64,000 nt of DNA from Armigeres subalbatus (Eukaryota; Arthropoda; Insecta; Diptera; Culicidae), in the NCBI RefSeq assembly GCF_024139115.2, contig NW_026943605.1:1-64000 (forward strand). The letters are read 5' to 3'. Below, in pieces: positions 31,122-40,740 of this stretch. A program made the translations under genes and the position numbers. Numbering within the stretch: position 1 is the first letter of the stretch; each line of letters opens with the position of its first letter. Under the pieces are notes generated by a model. It searched no databases, was not told where the DNA came from, and was given only the letters and a program-made list of their open reading frames with translations.

Positions 31122-31141
31122 CGAAATAAATAAATAAATAA
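31122..31141 (+). repeat. AAATA-type 3' tail of the CR1-like element
   Basis: The element ends in several 'aaataaataaata' copies 40-55 bases after its stop codon, the usual short simple-repeat end of CR1-like and related elements. Confidence 0.8.
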
Positions 31142-31217
31142 GTAGCATGACAGAGTATCATCAGAAGCTGTTTCATGCAGGGCAGCAACTATTGGTTTCT
31201 TCTGTTGTTGCGTTGCG

Positions 31218-31717
31218 TTGCTGAAGAGAACGATAAGAAGTAGAAGCCCGGTGTATGACGAGTTCCAGACACTACTCTTGCGAATCGAGGCAGTTTTGAA
31301 CTCTCGTCTCGTACACCAGTCAGGACATTTCCTTGCCCAACAGCCACTCACAGCAATTCCGGAGCCAAATTTGAATGATCTTCCGGTGAATCGTTTGGCG
31401 GCAAGGCAAATAGTGCAGCATTTTGTCCAGTGTTTGTGGAGGAAATGGTCAACACAATACTTGTCCAACCTCCAAACCGCACCAAGTGGACCAAGAAGCA
31501 GAATAACATAAGAGTCGGAACAATGGTGGTGCTGAAAGATGAAAATCAACCACCATTAAACTGGTTTTTGGGTCGGATCTCCGAAGTTCATTCCGGAGCA
31601 GACGAAAGCATACGGGTAGTGACAGTTAGAACGAATGACGGCAGCTACAAACGTGCAATTTCAAAGATCTGCATCCTTCCAATCCGTGACAATGTCGAAT
31701 CATCAGAGGAGAACTAG
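31218..31717 (+). pseudogene. BEL/Pao integrase C-terminal remnant (different family)
   Basis: 'LLRIEAVLNSRLVHQS', 'GHFLAQQPLTAIPEPNLND', 'WRKWSTQYLSNLQ', then in a shifted frame 'WTKKQNNIRVGTMVVLKDEN', 'QPPLNWFLGRISEVHSGAD' and 'YKRAISKICILPIRDN': the last part of a BEL/Pao integrase plus its C-terminal barrel. One frameshift lies near 31478. No other part of the element is visible, and it is unlike the integrase at 24282-23410. The following 'ctggcggaggtcgagagacctccg' region may be the polypurine/LTR border. Confidence 0.85.
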
Positions 31718-32110
31718 GACTCCTCCACTGGCGGAGGTCGAGAGACCTCCGCAGAGCATTTAAGTTATGTAATGTTTTGAATTTCATAAAGTTAATCGGC
31801 TCATTTTTATTCATAGCCATTTTCCGACTTCGTTTCAAGTCCAAGAAACGCTGAAAGTCACTATCCCGATGCAGTTTCTCCAGTTGTTGAGTTAAAGGCT
31901 GCTTAGTATGAAGCCCTACTAAACACAGTACCACGCTTGGTTATTCGAGGTACAATTTCGCGATTGCACGCCGGAGGAGAAAGAGCGCTATTCAACCTTC
32001 AGAACTACAACGAGGTTGCCAACGAGTATGACCAACTTGGACAACGATCTCGACGCGATAGAAGTTCCATAAGCACTACGTCAATCGTCAGCAAGTATCT
32101 TGGATCACCA
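31718..32110 (+). other. Unidentified sequence with a conserved-looking 70-codon frame
   Basis: From about 31896 to 32110 an open frame without a start codon reads 'NTVPRLVIRGTISRL', 'GGERALFNLQNYNEVANEYD' and 'SSISTTSIVSKYLGSP' to a stop. The composition is protein-like but I do not recognise it. It could be part of the LTR or an unrelated element remnant. Confidence 0.3.
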
Positions 32111-34268
32111 TAGGGATGTTGAGGGCATCGTTAGCGCGTAGGGCGCTATTGTATACAGTAATTCAGTTTAAAAAGCATCCGTTCATATGATTCATAGAAA
32201 GTCCAACGGCGGTCGTCCTTCAGGATAACGTTAGCATCAGCATTGTCAAACCCGTCCATCTAGAATAATCCGTGCCCCGTCGTCTCAAGATCAAGAAATC
32301 GTGTCAAGTTCACGGAGAAGTATCACCACAGAAAACAAGTTCATCGTCCTAGAAAAAATAAGCAAAATGCAAAAGTTCATCGAATCACGTTTTGGTAGGC
32401 CTAGTTACACTCGTTTCATACTCGTGTAGCGACTATTTCCACCACTGATCACTAGGTGAATTTATCCTAGGTGGTGATTGGGTTTCCTTTGCTACAACTC
32501 AATAAATCATGAAGAACGTCTTAAACTAAATACAATTGAATCCATATTTTGTTAGCTGTTGTAACTCGAAAGTGAAGTCTTGTCAGCTGAAACAAACCCC
32601 TGGCGCTGATTGGATTGACATGAATAAAAAAATCGGTCTGAGAGAAAAGAAAGTTTTGCTACGAGTAGCGCACTAAGCTCCGGAAAAAATCCAACAAATG
32701 TTGCAAAAAACGTATTTCGGTACCAATATTCATGAGTAACAATTTAAAATGTTAAAGATCATCCAGTTTGGCTAAAATGAGCCCGTCCTCTGTCATCAGC
32801 CGTTGTTTGTTGAAGCGATAAGAACCGCCTTGATGAGATCCCTCTTGCACCCAGAGTATGCATTAGAAAATCTTCGCTTCGGTGCACTGTTTGAAATTGT
32901 TTGTTCACTTAGCTTTGTGTGTGCACTTCACCACCCCATCCGATCCTGATGTATGCTGCAGGAGCCATCTGATTTAGTTTTTACTCGAACGTCGACAACG
33001 AGTTCACAGCTCATCATGAGTCGGCCAGAGTCGAATTGCGGAAGTACACCTACCCAGATACGGAGATTGTCACTTCGAGTAGCAATCTGACCAGCCGAGC
33101 CGGCAGAGATTTGCGGGTCTCGCCGTTTGCTCGTTCCCGGATGATGTATGGCATGCTTTTCACGGGACCAGTTCATCCATCGCTGGCTGGCTGGCTGGCC
33201 GGTCGGCCGTCGTCGTCGACATGATGTGGTTGAACAATCTACACTCGGTTGGCTGGTTGGTCGGCCGTTGGCAGAGCCGAAGTAAGAACGAAAGCTCACC
33301 ATTTAGCTTGCCTCGGCTTAAAATGCATGCTTTGAAACGGAAATTATGACGTGGGGTGCTAAAATATGATAATTTTATTCCACATGGCAGCTTTCGCCAT
33401 TGACCACATCAGCACCGGACCAACCGGGTTTGAGACACTACTGAAGGGGACTGGTAAATAGTGGTGCGATGAGTAACAAACCTGGATCGATCCACCGTGC
33501 GGTGATAATGCCTTTCTTTTTTCCGATTGAAATAGTTTTAGTATAAGAATTAGTTTAATCACAAAATGGTTGAATTCTAGTTTTCAATTCAGTGTTGAAA
33601 AATTTTGGGTTTCGTTAATTTATAGTGAATGGTTACTGGTTACAATTGTTTTAATCACTTCGTACACAAACTATTAACTATTAACTATTTGAGGCAACAC
33701 CCAACAGCCCCTTGTACAGTCCATTTTAAGTTTACATAGATCGTACCACATATTAAAAACTTGTTTTTGAAGTGCAATTATGGCCTTTCGTTACTACTGT
33801 ACTGTTGAAATAGAGCAAAAAAAAGTAATCCTCGCTTGTCTCAAACGCAAAGTTCGGTTAGAGCTGTCAAGCACCGTCGGTAATGCTCGACGAAGGTGAG
33901 AAAAAGTGTTCCTATTCAAAACAAATTTAAAAGATGAGGGTTTCTCAATGTGGAATGCCGATCGCAACAAGAGCTGCAAAATATTGAAAGTTGTATACTC
34001 GCTTAACTGAAAATATAACTATATTATTTGTAATTCAATGCATGGAAGGTAAATTAAAAGGCATTTCATCTGACTGGCGCTTAGTAAAAGTTTACCGTGT
34101 GGGACCGAAAACCGTGCACCTCAAGAGACTTCAATAAATTAAAAAGGGTTAAAGATAATTAATTTAGAAAAAAAAAATCTTATCCTGTTCAGATAGTTGA
34201 GAATAAGCTTTTAGGGAATTGAAATGGAAAGTAGGCTTTGAAATTAAAAGAACAAAAATCAAAAACAA
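32111..34268. other. No gene recognised
   Basis: Mixed AT-rich and GC-richer sequence. 33160-33270 contains runs of 'ggctggctggctgg' and 'gtcggccgtcgtcgtcg'. ORFs of 61-124 codons on both strands have no recognisable motif. Confidence 0.4.
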
Positions 34269-34376
34269 CCCGAGTAGCACAGGTCAGACAAAAATGGTTG
34301 CAGCAACTTAAATGTGACTGAATCCGGTCACATAAAAGTTGCAGTAACATATGTGGAACATGTGTGCTGCTAGGGA
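34269..34376. mobile_element. Short MITE
   Basis: About 108 bp with imperfect terminal inverted repeats, 'cccgagtagcaca' against 'tgtgtgctgctaggg', and internal pairing of 'cagcaacttaaatgtgac' with 'gtcacataaaagttgca'. Located at the edge of the PIF/Harbinger-like region. Confidence 0.65.
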
Positions 34377-34971
34377 AATGGCATCAAAGTCAGATGGCAT
34401 CACATAAGCAAAATAGTCAGCAAGTTTGCTGGTTACCATGCTCAAATCGAGTCTCGCTGCCAAAGTGGTGCCTCACCGGAAGATATTTTAAAACAGGCGG
34501 TCACTTTATTTGCAGCTTCGGAAAACGCCCCGTTTTCCCTGATGCACTGTTATATTTTTCTTCAAAGTGCTCCGTCAGGCCGACCTCGACCTCCAAACGA
34601 CCTATGGGACAAAACGCTAGTAAATCCCTTAAGAAGCACCATGGATTGCTGGACTGGACTCAGTTGGCGTATGCTGCAAAAAAAAAGGTTAGCTTACAGC
34701 CAACAGAAAGCTGTGGCATTGAGCAGATTGGCCAACCATTCGATCATGTCGATGGATTTGAACGGCTTGAATGCGACCGCTAAAGAATATTATATGTTGG
34801 AGCAATCAAGAATATTGAAAATTGAAAGAGACCAGAGAGTTGGCCGAAATAGAACCGGGTTCAGAACCAGAGCCTGAAGGCGATGCTTCGATTGAAGAGA
34901 ATGCAGCGGACTATGATCCAGATAGGATTGTCGAGTATTTGGATGAAAGCTATTCGGAAGAGAATGTTTAG
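34377..34971 (+). pseudogene. Probable second ORF of the PIF/Harbinger-like element
   Basis: The frame at 34542-34877 contains 'DLNGLNATAKEYYMLEQSRI' and after a one-base shift continues as 'ELAEIEPGSEPEPEGDASIE' and an acidic tail ending at the TAG at 34969-34971. It is convergent with the transposase and separated from it by about 80 bases. A Myb/SANT-like domain is expected at the N-terminus of such proteins but I could not see one. Calling it the helper ORF is inference from position. Confidence 0.4.
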
Positions 34972-35054
34972 CTATAACACTGGTGTTGGAAACTTTATAT
35001 ATTTCTATATAGATATAAGTAGAGAAAAACAAGATTAAATTATCTGTTGGAAAA

Positions 35055-35415
35055 CTAATCTTCGTTTCCCTTCATGTTCCATAGATGCTCGACAAGGTCG
35101 TTCTGGAGTTGATAATGAAGCTGCTTGTTGTGAATTTTCTTGTATCGATTGAGGAACGTTGTGATGTTATCTGCTTCTGAATCCATTGGTAACATTTCTG
35201 CTTGATGGAAATGATCTGCTTCTTCAAAGATGTCACATGTCGCATTATTACATGATTCATCTTCGATAATCATATTATGAAGTATTATACATGGATTTCA
35301 AATCATTCTTATTCCATAGCCGAGCTGGATTTTTAACTATAGCGAATCGTCCCATTAACGTTTCAAACGCCCTTTCGACATCCTTTCTGGCCGATTCTTG
35401 CTTATCTGCAAAATA
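35055..35415 (-). pseudogene. PIF/Harbinger transposase, exon 2
   Basis: Begins after a canonical acceptor ('ttttcattcacag') with 'YFADKQESARKDVERAFETL', where the glutamate of 'DVERAF' is the third catalytic residue, then 'GRFAIVKNPARLW'. A one-base shift near 35295 moves into the frame of 'CIILHNMIIEDES', 'FLNRYKKIHNKQLHYQLQND' and 'LVEHLWNMKGNED' to the stop at 35055. These are the standard C-terminal motifs of HARBI1-like nucleases. Confidence 0.88.
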
Positions 35416-35479
35416 CTGTGAATGAAAAATACTCTTAGATATAGTTATTAAGTAAAAGCAGCGGTGTAAAATAAAACTA

Positions 35480-35632
35480 CGAAAAGTAGTGCGCCGACGT
35501 ATAGTATTTGTTTTACCTTTCTCATATACACTAAGGGAATATATTCACTCCAAAACAAACTTTTTATAAAAGGCCCGGATACCCATAGTGTTAAATACCA
35601 ATCGACTCAGTTCTACGAATTGAGGTGATGTG
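35480..35632. repeat. Dispersed repeat, left part
   Basis: Contains 'acccatagtgttaaatacca' and 'ctcagttctacgaattgag', words of a common mosquito interspersed repeat. It is interrupted at gtgatgtg (35625-35632) by the hAT-like element and continues at 37351 with 'gtgatgtgtgtgtgcacc'. Confidence 0.6.
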
Positions 35633-37350
35633 TAGAGTTTCCATTTCCCGGCCATTTTCGTTGTCCCGGGATTCGGGATGAATTTGTTCGTATATCCCGG
35701 GAAATCCCGGGATCCCGGGATTTTTCGATGTTTCCTTACAAAACTTATTTTTTGATTTAAAAACGATTTTATTCAATGTTCAGGGGTAAAGTTCATATTT
35801 TAGAAAGGCCAGATAATACAGATTTCAAATTGGAACTCAATTCAATTTCATTTGAATCGATTCTTTCGAAAAAACGACTTCAAAAATCAAATAATATTCA
35901 CGTTTCTCTCGGAAGGTAGAGTACCCTTTTGGAATAAATGATCACCGAGTCCGAGAAGAAGGGTTCGCTGGCGGTTGAAGTCGGCTTGACTCTTTGCATT
36001 GTTTTGAATATGAATTGGGTTTAGACAGTTGCTGGGATTGCATTCAATACCCAAGTGACTTCCTAATCTTGAACAGATCGCTTCCTAATCTTGATGTTAA
36101 TCGTTAATTCATCGTTATCGCCGATAAAGTTAATTGTGTTCAACATAATCGCTTGCTGCGAAAAGAAGAATCAACTCAATTATTATCTATAGTTTAACGT
36201 AAGGTAAACCGATAATTTAACGATAATGGGGTCAATAGATTACGCGATTAAAGTTGGTATACAATTTTGGCAGAAGCCGAGAATTGGAAAACGATTGAAT
36301 GCAGCCTGTTGACCAGAGATGATTTTGAAAAAAAAATAGGCAGAGCATCGGGGTCGGACCACTTGTAACTTGCGCATGTGCCGGAAAGTTTGTAGTACGA
36401 ACGTTAATAGGAAGGACATGAATTGGATCAAGAATTGTTTTGGAGGCAAGAAGCTCAGGAAGACTGACTCAATGTTGGGCGGCGCGAGGAGATTAGTAAG
36501 GCGAATATCAGTTAGTGTGCACAACCTCGCTGTAGACGGGAGATGGGTAGGAAGCAGGCGCCAAATAGATGTATCTGATCTTTTACTGTAAATTAGGGAT
36601 CTCACTCACTCACTCACGCGACAACTGATCACTCCACCATGCATTTTATCCGGATAAATTACAGTGCGATAAACTCCGGGACAAGCGATGGTGCGAAAAA
36701 TGGTTATCCTTCTTCCTATGTTTCGCGAAAGTCAAATGCTGCTCACTTTGCCTCTCCAAGCTGATTGAATCTGACGATGCGCCATGATAAGCAGAAGGTT
36801 CAATACAGCAGTTATTCCCTTCGCTTTCAATTAATTCATGTGGTGGCGTGGTTATAATCTAAACATTTTAAAATTGTTTTGGGTTCGAATCCCGTTGCGA
36901 TCCTAAATTTTTGTAAATATGCTTATAAAATTTATCTGGTGAGGCGACGAGAAAAAAAGGTGAAGGTGTTCTATTAACTATCTCCGATATTTTCATGTCT
37001 GTTCCTTTCTTACTAATTTAATAATAAGATGATAAAGATTGTGCATCACAAAGAACCTTGGCTCCGTATACATGACTGAGCCTACCAAATACACGAACGT
37101 GAAAAAAAATCATGTGTGATTGGAGGTATAAAAATATGATATGAGTTTATCACATAAGTTAGGTTTCGAGTTCAAAACAAATAACTTTTGTAAGAAGAAA
37201 AATTACACTGTTTTTGAACCGGAAATGAAACAAAATTTTATATCCCGGGTATCCCGGGATTTTCGGGATTTCAAAAATAATATCCCGGGAATCGGGAAAT
37301 CTCGAATTTTCCTAAATCCCGGGATTTTTTGTCCCGGGATGGAAACTCTA
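35633..37350. mobile_element. Non-autonomous hAT-like element 3
   Basis: Termini 'tagagtttccat' (35633) and 'atggaaactcta' (ending 37350), followed inward by many 'cccgggat' words at both ends. The 8-bp duplication gtgatgtg is at 35625-35632 and 37351-37358. About 1.7 kb with no transposase. Inside, 36050-36240 has 'gttaatcgttaa' and 'cgataatttaacg' words, and 36838-36900 is tRNA-like. Confidence 0.85.
36838..36900 (+). other. tRNA-like segment (B box), decayed
   Basis: 'ggttcgaatcccgttgcgat' is a good RNA polymerase III B box with TPsiC-loop sequence, and 'tggcgtggttata' upstream is a weak A box. The acceptor stem does not pair and spacing is short, so this is a SINE or tRNA-derived fragment rather than a functional tRNA. 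Confidence 0.45.
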
Positions 37351-37358
37351 GTGATGTG

Positions 37359-37560
37359 TGTGTGTGCACCCACCCAACAAAATGAAGCAAAAGTGTCACT
37401 AATTTTTTGGACACTTATCCTTAATCGGTTTGCTCGCAACAAGTTTCATTCGACGCAAAATATTCTCCCATTGTTTCCTATCGAAAATTGTCTAGATCGG
37501 ACTGTGGGCTCAAAAGTAATGGCCAAAATACTATTTTTATAATGTACAAGAAATGCACCA
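37359..37560. repeat. Dispersed repeat, right part, shared with 12301-12519
   Basis: Continues the repeat interrupted by the hAT-like element 3 and includes 'ctcgcaacaagtttcattcg', 'cccattgtttcctatcgaaa' and 'taatggccaaaatac', closely related to 12380-12519. Confidence 0.7.
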
Positions 37561-37736
37561 TTACCGCTAGGAGGATGAATCAGGTTTTTTCCTAAAACAA
37601 ATCTAAAGCCCCAAACGCAATTCGAAACGGCGACTGAAACGGAAAATTTGACATACAATATATGGGTTAACTGTCAATCCTGCCGTTTTTGTCGCCATTC
37701 CGCTGTATTGCGTGGGGTCTTGTGGTGACTACATAC

Positions 37737-38585
37737 CTTGCGCTTCAAACCCACTGGTGACGATATTGTTTGAACCAGCGTTGCGAGTGGAGGATATATT
37801 CCGTCTGCTAAGTAATACCCAGTATTATAGGTACGATCATTGACTTCGAATTGAACTGGAGGAGTTTTTCCATTGTAATAATTGGAGAACAATGGAGACC
37901 TATCCATCACGTTGATATCGTTGTTCGATCCAGGCATACCGAAAAACACGTGCCTTATCCACAAATCGTACGACGCAACGGCCTCCAAGATAATTGTGGG
38001 CTTCTTCTCCTTTCCCTTATACTGCCTAGCCCAGACGCTAGGGCAGTTTTTCCACTGCCAGTGGCAATAGTCCAACGATCCGAGCATGCCGGGAGATCCC
38101 CGTTCTTCACCTAATCTCAGCAAACGCGCAATGTCCTCCTGAGTTGGAAATCGCAGATATTCATCGCCGAAAACTTTCTCCACTGTGCAGCAGAATTCAA
38201 GCAGACACTTTCGAGCTGTCGATTCAGCCATTCGTACATATTCATCTATAGCATCTGACGGGGAGCCATACGCCAGTTGCCGAATAGCCGCTGTGCACTT
38301 CTGAAGACATGACAAGCCCATCTTACCAGTAGCATCCGGTTTTTGTACGAAATACGTGTTCGCTTCCATTGCTGAAGAAATTTTAAGAAATAAATTTCGA
38401 TGCATCCGGAAGCGCCGCCGGAACTGTTTATCGGTATAAACTGGAGTAGTTGAAAAATAGTCGTTGAATAATCGGATTGCTTCTTCCACTGCGTGTCTGT
38501 TAATATTTCCGCTTTTTCCTGGCCGAGATCCTCTTTTATTGTTGTCACCAGATGACGAAAATGATCCATGTGCGTATAATAACAT
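37737..38585 (-). pseudogene. PIF/Harbinger transposase, exon 1
   Basis: 283 codons ending at the donor site. 'RRRFRMHRNLFLKISSAME' and 'CTAAIRQLAYGSPSDAIDEY' are the N-terminal HTH-like region. 'GMLGSLDYCHWQWKNCPSVW' holds the first catalytic Asp (172) and 'FFGMPGSNNDINVMDRSPLF' the second (223), as in DDE_Tnp_4/HARBI1 nucleases. The ATG at 38585 opens the frame, but upstream in-frame codons ('FIKRHFHSSDEEEQFAEQ') also look like transposase, so the true start may lie upstream and be lost. The frame past 37737 (to 37674) is intron read-through. Confidence 0.88.
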
Positions 38586-38660
38586 CTGTTCCGCGAATTG
38601 TTCCTCTTCGTCGCTTGAATGGAAATGTCGCTTGATGAAAATGTCAACATTCCATCAAAG

Positions 38661-39274
38661 TTTTAGGATATTTGGATTTGAAGTTATTGCCTCAATATGG
38701 GGACAATATGATCCCTCATTAGTCACCCAAACAAAAATTTGGCGATAAAATTCAAAAAAATATGAATCTGTTCAGAGGTTTCTAATTTTTTTTTTGATTT
38801 GACAGATTTGATGAAGGGTTGGCAGGAAAAAATATGTATTGCGTAGATATCATAGAAAGGGGATCATGTCTCCCCTAATTTCTAAATTGCATGTGCTGTC
38901 GACTTCAATGACAAAAAAAACGTTCATGTATACGCACAGCAATTCGAAAATTCTGCTTATTTTGAAGGAAAAACATTTAAAAAATCTGAGGGCACCTTTC
39001 TAATTTTATAAAAGCAAGTTCTAGGAAAGGTATCAATTTCCTCCGAATATTTTAAAAGTCGTTTTTTGGCAGCACTCCAAAAAATCGATTATGTATCAAT
39101 AACGACAATATTTTAAGGACTGTTATACATCAGTAAAGTTAAATACTATATTTCTTAGAGAGTCTGTGTGGAAATCGCGTATGAATATTTATTTTTGGCT
39201 GCGATACATCGGAAATCAAGAGATTTGGTTGAAAAACGGCTGAGATTTGGATGCTCAAAGTTGCCATTCCACAT
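38661..39274. other. AT-rich sequence, no gene seen
   Basis: No ORF or element terminus recognised; probably the flank of the PIF/Harbinger-like element. Confidence 0.4.
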
Positions 39275-40740
39275 TGGAATCATCCTGAATTCCACCAGGA
39301 ATTCATTCTGAATTCCATCAGGAATTAATTCTGAATTCCATCAGAAATTCATTCTGCATTCCCTCAGGATTTCATTCTGAATTCCATCAGGAATTCATCC
39401 TGAATTCCACCAGGAATTCATTTTGAATTCCATTAGGGATTCATTCTGAATTCCATTAGCAATTCATTCTGAATTCCATCAGGAATTGATTCTAAAATCC
39501 ATCAGGAATTCATTTTGAATTCCATCAGGAATTCATTTTGAATTCCATCAGGAATTCATTTTGAATTCCATCAGGAATTCATTTTGAATTCCATCAGGAA
39601 TTCATTTTGAATTCCATCAGGAATTCATTTTGAATTCCATCAGGAATTCATTCTGAATTCCATCAGGAATTCATTCTGAATTCCATCAGGAATTCATTCT
39701 GAATTCCATCAGGAATTCATTCTGAATTCCGCCAGGAATTCATTCTGAATTCCGCCAGGAATTCATTCTGAATTCCACCAGGAATTCATTCTGAGTTCAC
39801 TCAGGAATTCATTCTGAATTCACTCAGGAATTCATTCTGAATTCCATCAGGAATTCATTCTGAATTCCATCAGGAATTCATTCTGAATTCCATCAGGAAT
39901 TCATTCTGAATTCCATCAGGAATTCATTCTGAATTCCATCAGGAATTCATTCTGAATTCCATCAGGAATTCATTCTGAATTCCATCAGGAATTCATTCTG
40001 AATTCCATCAGGAATTCATTCTGAATTCCATCAGGAATTCATTCTGAATTCCATCAGGAATTCATTCTGAATTCCATCAGGAATTCATTCTGAATTCCAT
40101 CAGGAATTCATTCTGAATTCCATCAGGAATTCATTCTGAATTCCATCAGGAATTCATTCTGAATTCCATCAGGAATTCATTCTGAATTCCACCAGGAATT
40201 CATTCTGAATTCCACCAGGAATTCATTCTGAATTCCACCAGGAATTCATTCTGAATTCCATCAGGAATTCATTCTGAATTCACTCAGGAATTCATTCTGA
40301 AATCCATCAGGAATTCATTCTGAATTCCATCAGGAATTCATTCTGAATTCCATAAGGAATTCATTCTGAATTCCATTGGGAATTCATTCTGAATTCCATA
40401 ATTCATTCTGAATTCCATAATTCATTCTGAATTCCACAAGGAATTCATTCTGAATTCCATCAGGAATTCCTTCTGAATTCCATAAGGAATTCCTTCTGAA
40501 TTCGATCAAGTTCATTTGTTACATACAATTCATTCTGAATTCCATCAGGAATTCATTCGGAATTCCATCAGGAATTCATTCTGAATTCCATCAGGAATTC
40601 ATTCAGAATTCCATCAGGAATTCATTCTGAATTCTCCCAGAAATTCATTCTGAATTCCCCCAGAAATTCATTCTGAACTCCTCCAGGAATGTATTCTGAA
40701 TTCCTCCATTCTGAATTCTTCCAGGTATTCATTCTAAATT
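39275..40740. repeat. 23-bp minisatellite with paired GAATTC sites
   Basis: About 63 tandem copies (length divided by period) of 'gaattccatcaggaattcat' plus 'tct'. Each unit contains two GAATTC palindromes separated by 'catcag', so the unit is itself a dyad. Units are very uniform between about 39500 and 40380, with edge degeneration typical of unequal exchange. Sub-variants ('cattttgaattcc', 'ccaccagg', 'cactcagg', 'ccgccagg') occur in runs. Confidence 0.95.

Larger units (their letters stand above)
14000..31141 (+). mobile_element. CR1/Jockey-superfamily element split by three insertions
   Basis: Four separated plus-strand blocks (about 14100-14851, 17106-18008, 20005-20200 and 30213-31141) form one endonuclease/reverse-transcriptase ORF of about 2.7 kb followed by a short 3' tail of AAATA repeats (about 31122-31141). 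Each gap is filled by another element with an exact target-site duplication: ctcaaaaa (14844-14851 and 17098-17105), actcgata (18001-18008 and 19997-20004), and gatat (20196-20200 and 30213-30217). Removing one copy of each duplication restores the reading frame at every junction. The N-terminal endonuclease is truncated near 14100. The clade is judged from 'SGVPQGS', 'LYTDFSKAFD' and the simple-repeat tail; Jockey superfamily is safe, CR1 specifically is not. Confidence 0.9.
35416..37736 (-). other. Intron of the PIF/Harbinger transposase (2,321 bp)
   Basis: On the minus strand it starts GTATGT directly after the codons 'GLKRK' and ends 'ttttcattcacAG' directly before 'YFADKQ', in phase 0. 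Most of its length is a later hAT-like insertion (35633-37350) inside a dispersed repeat. Confidence 0.75.
34377..38660 (-). mobile_element. PIF/Harbinger-like DNA transposon (boundaries uncertain)
   Basis: A minus-strand transposase split by an intron (exon 1 38585-37737, exon 2 35415-35055) and a convergent plus-strand second ORF (about 34377-34971). This two-gene layout is characteristic of PIF/Harbinger, which encode a DDE transposase and a Myb/SANT-like helper protein. I could not identify the terminal inverted repeats, so the outer limits are approximate. Frameshifts in both genes suggest an inactive copy. Confidence 0.75.

Noticed and set aside
36838..36900. Functional tRNA gene
   Set aside because: A good B box, but no acceptor-stem pairing and abnormal spacing; it lies inside a non-autonomous transposon.
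39275..40740. CRISPR-like array
   Set aside because: Same reason: direct tandem 23-bp units without spacers.
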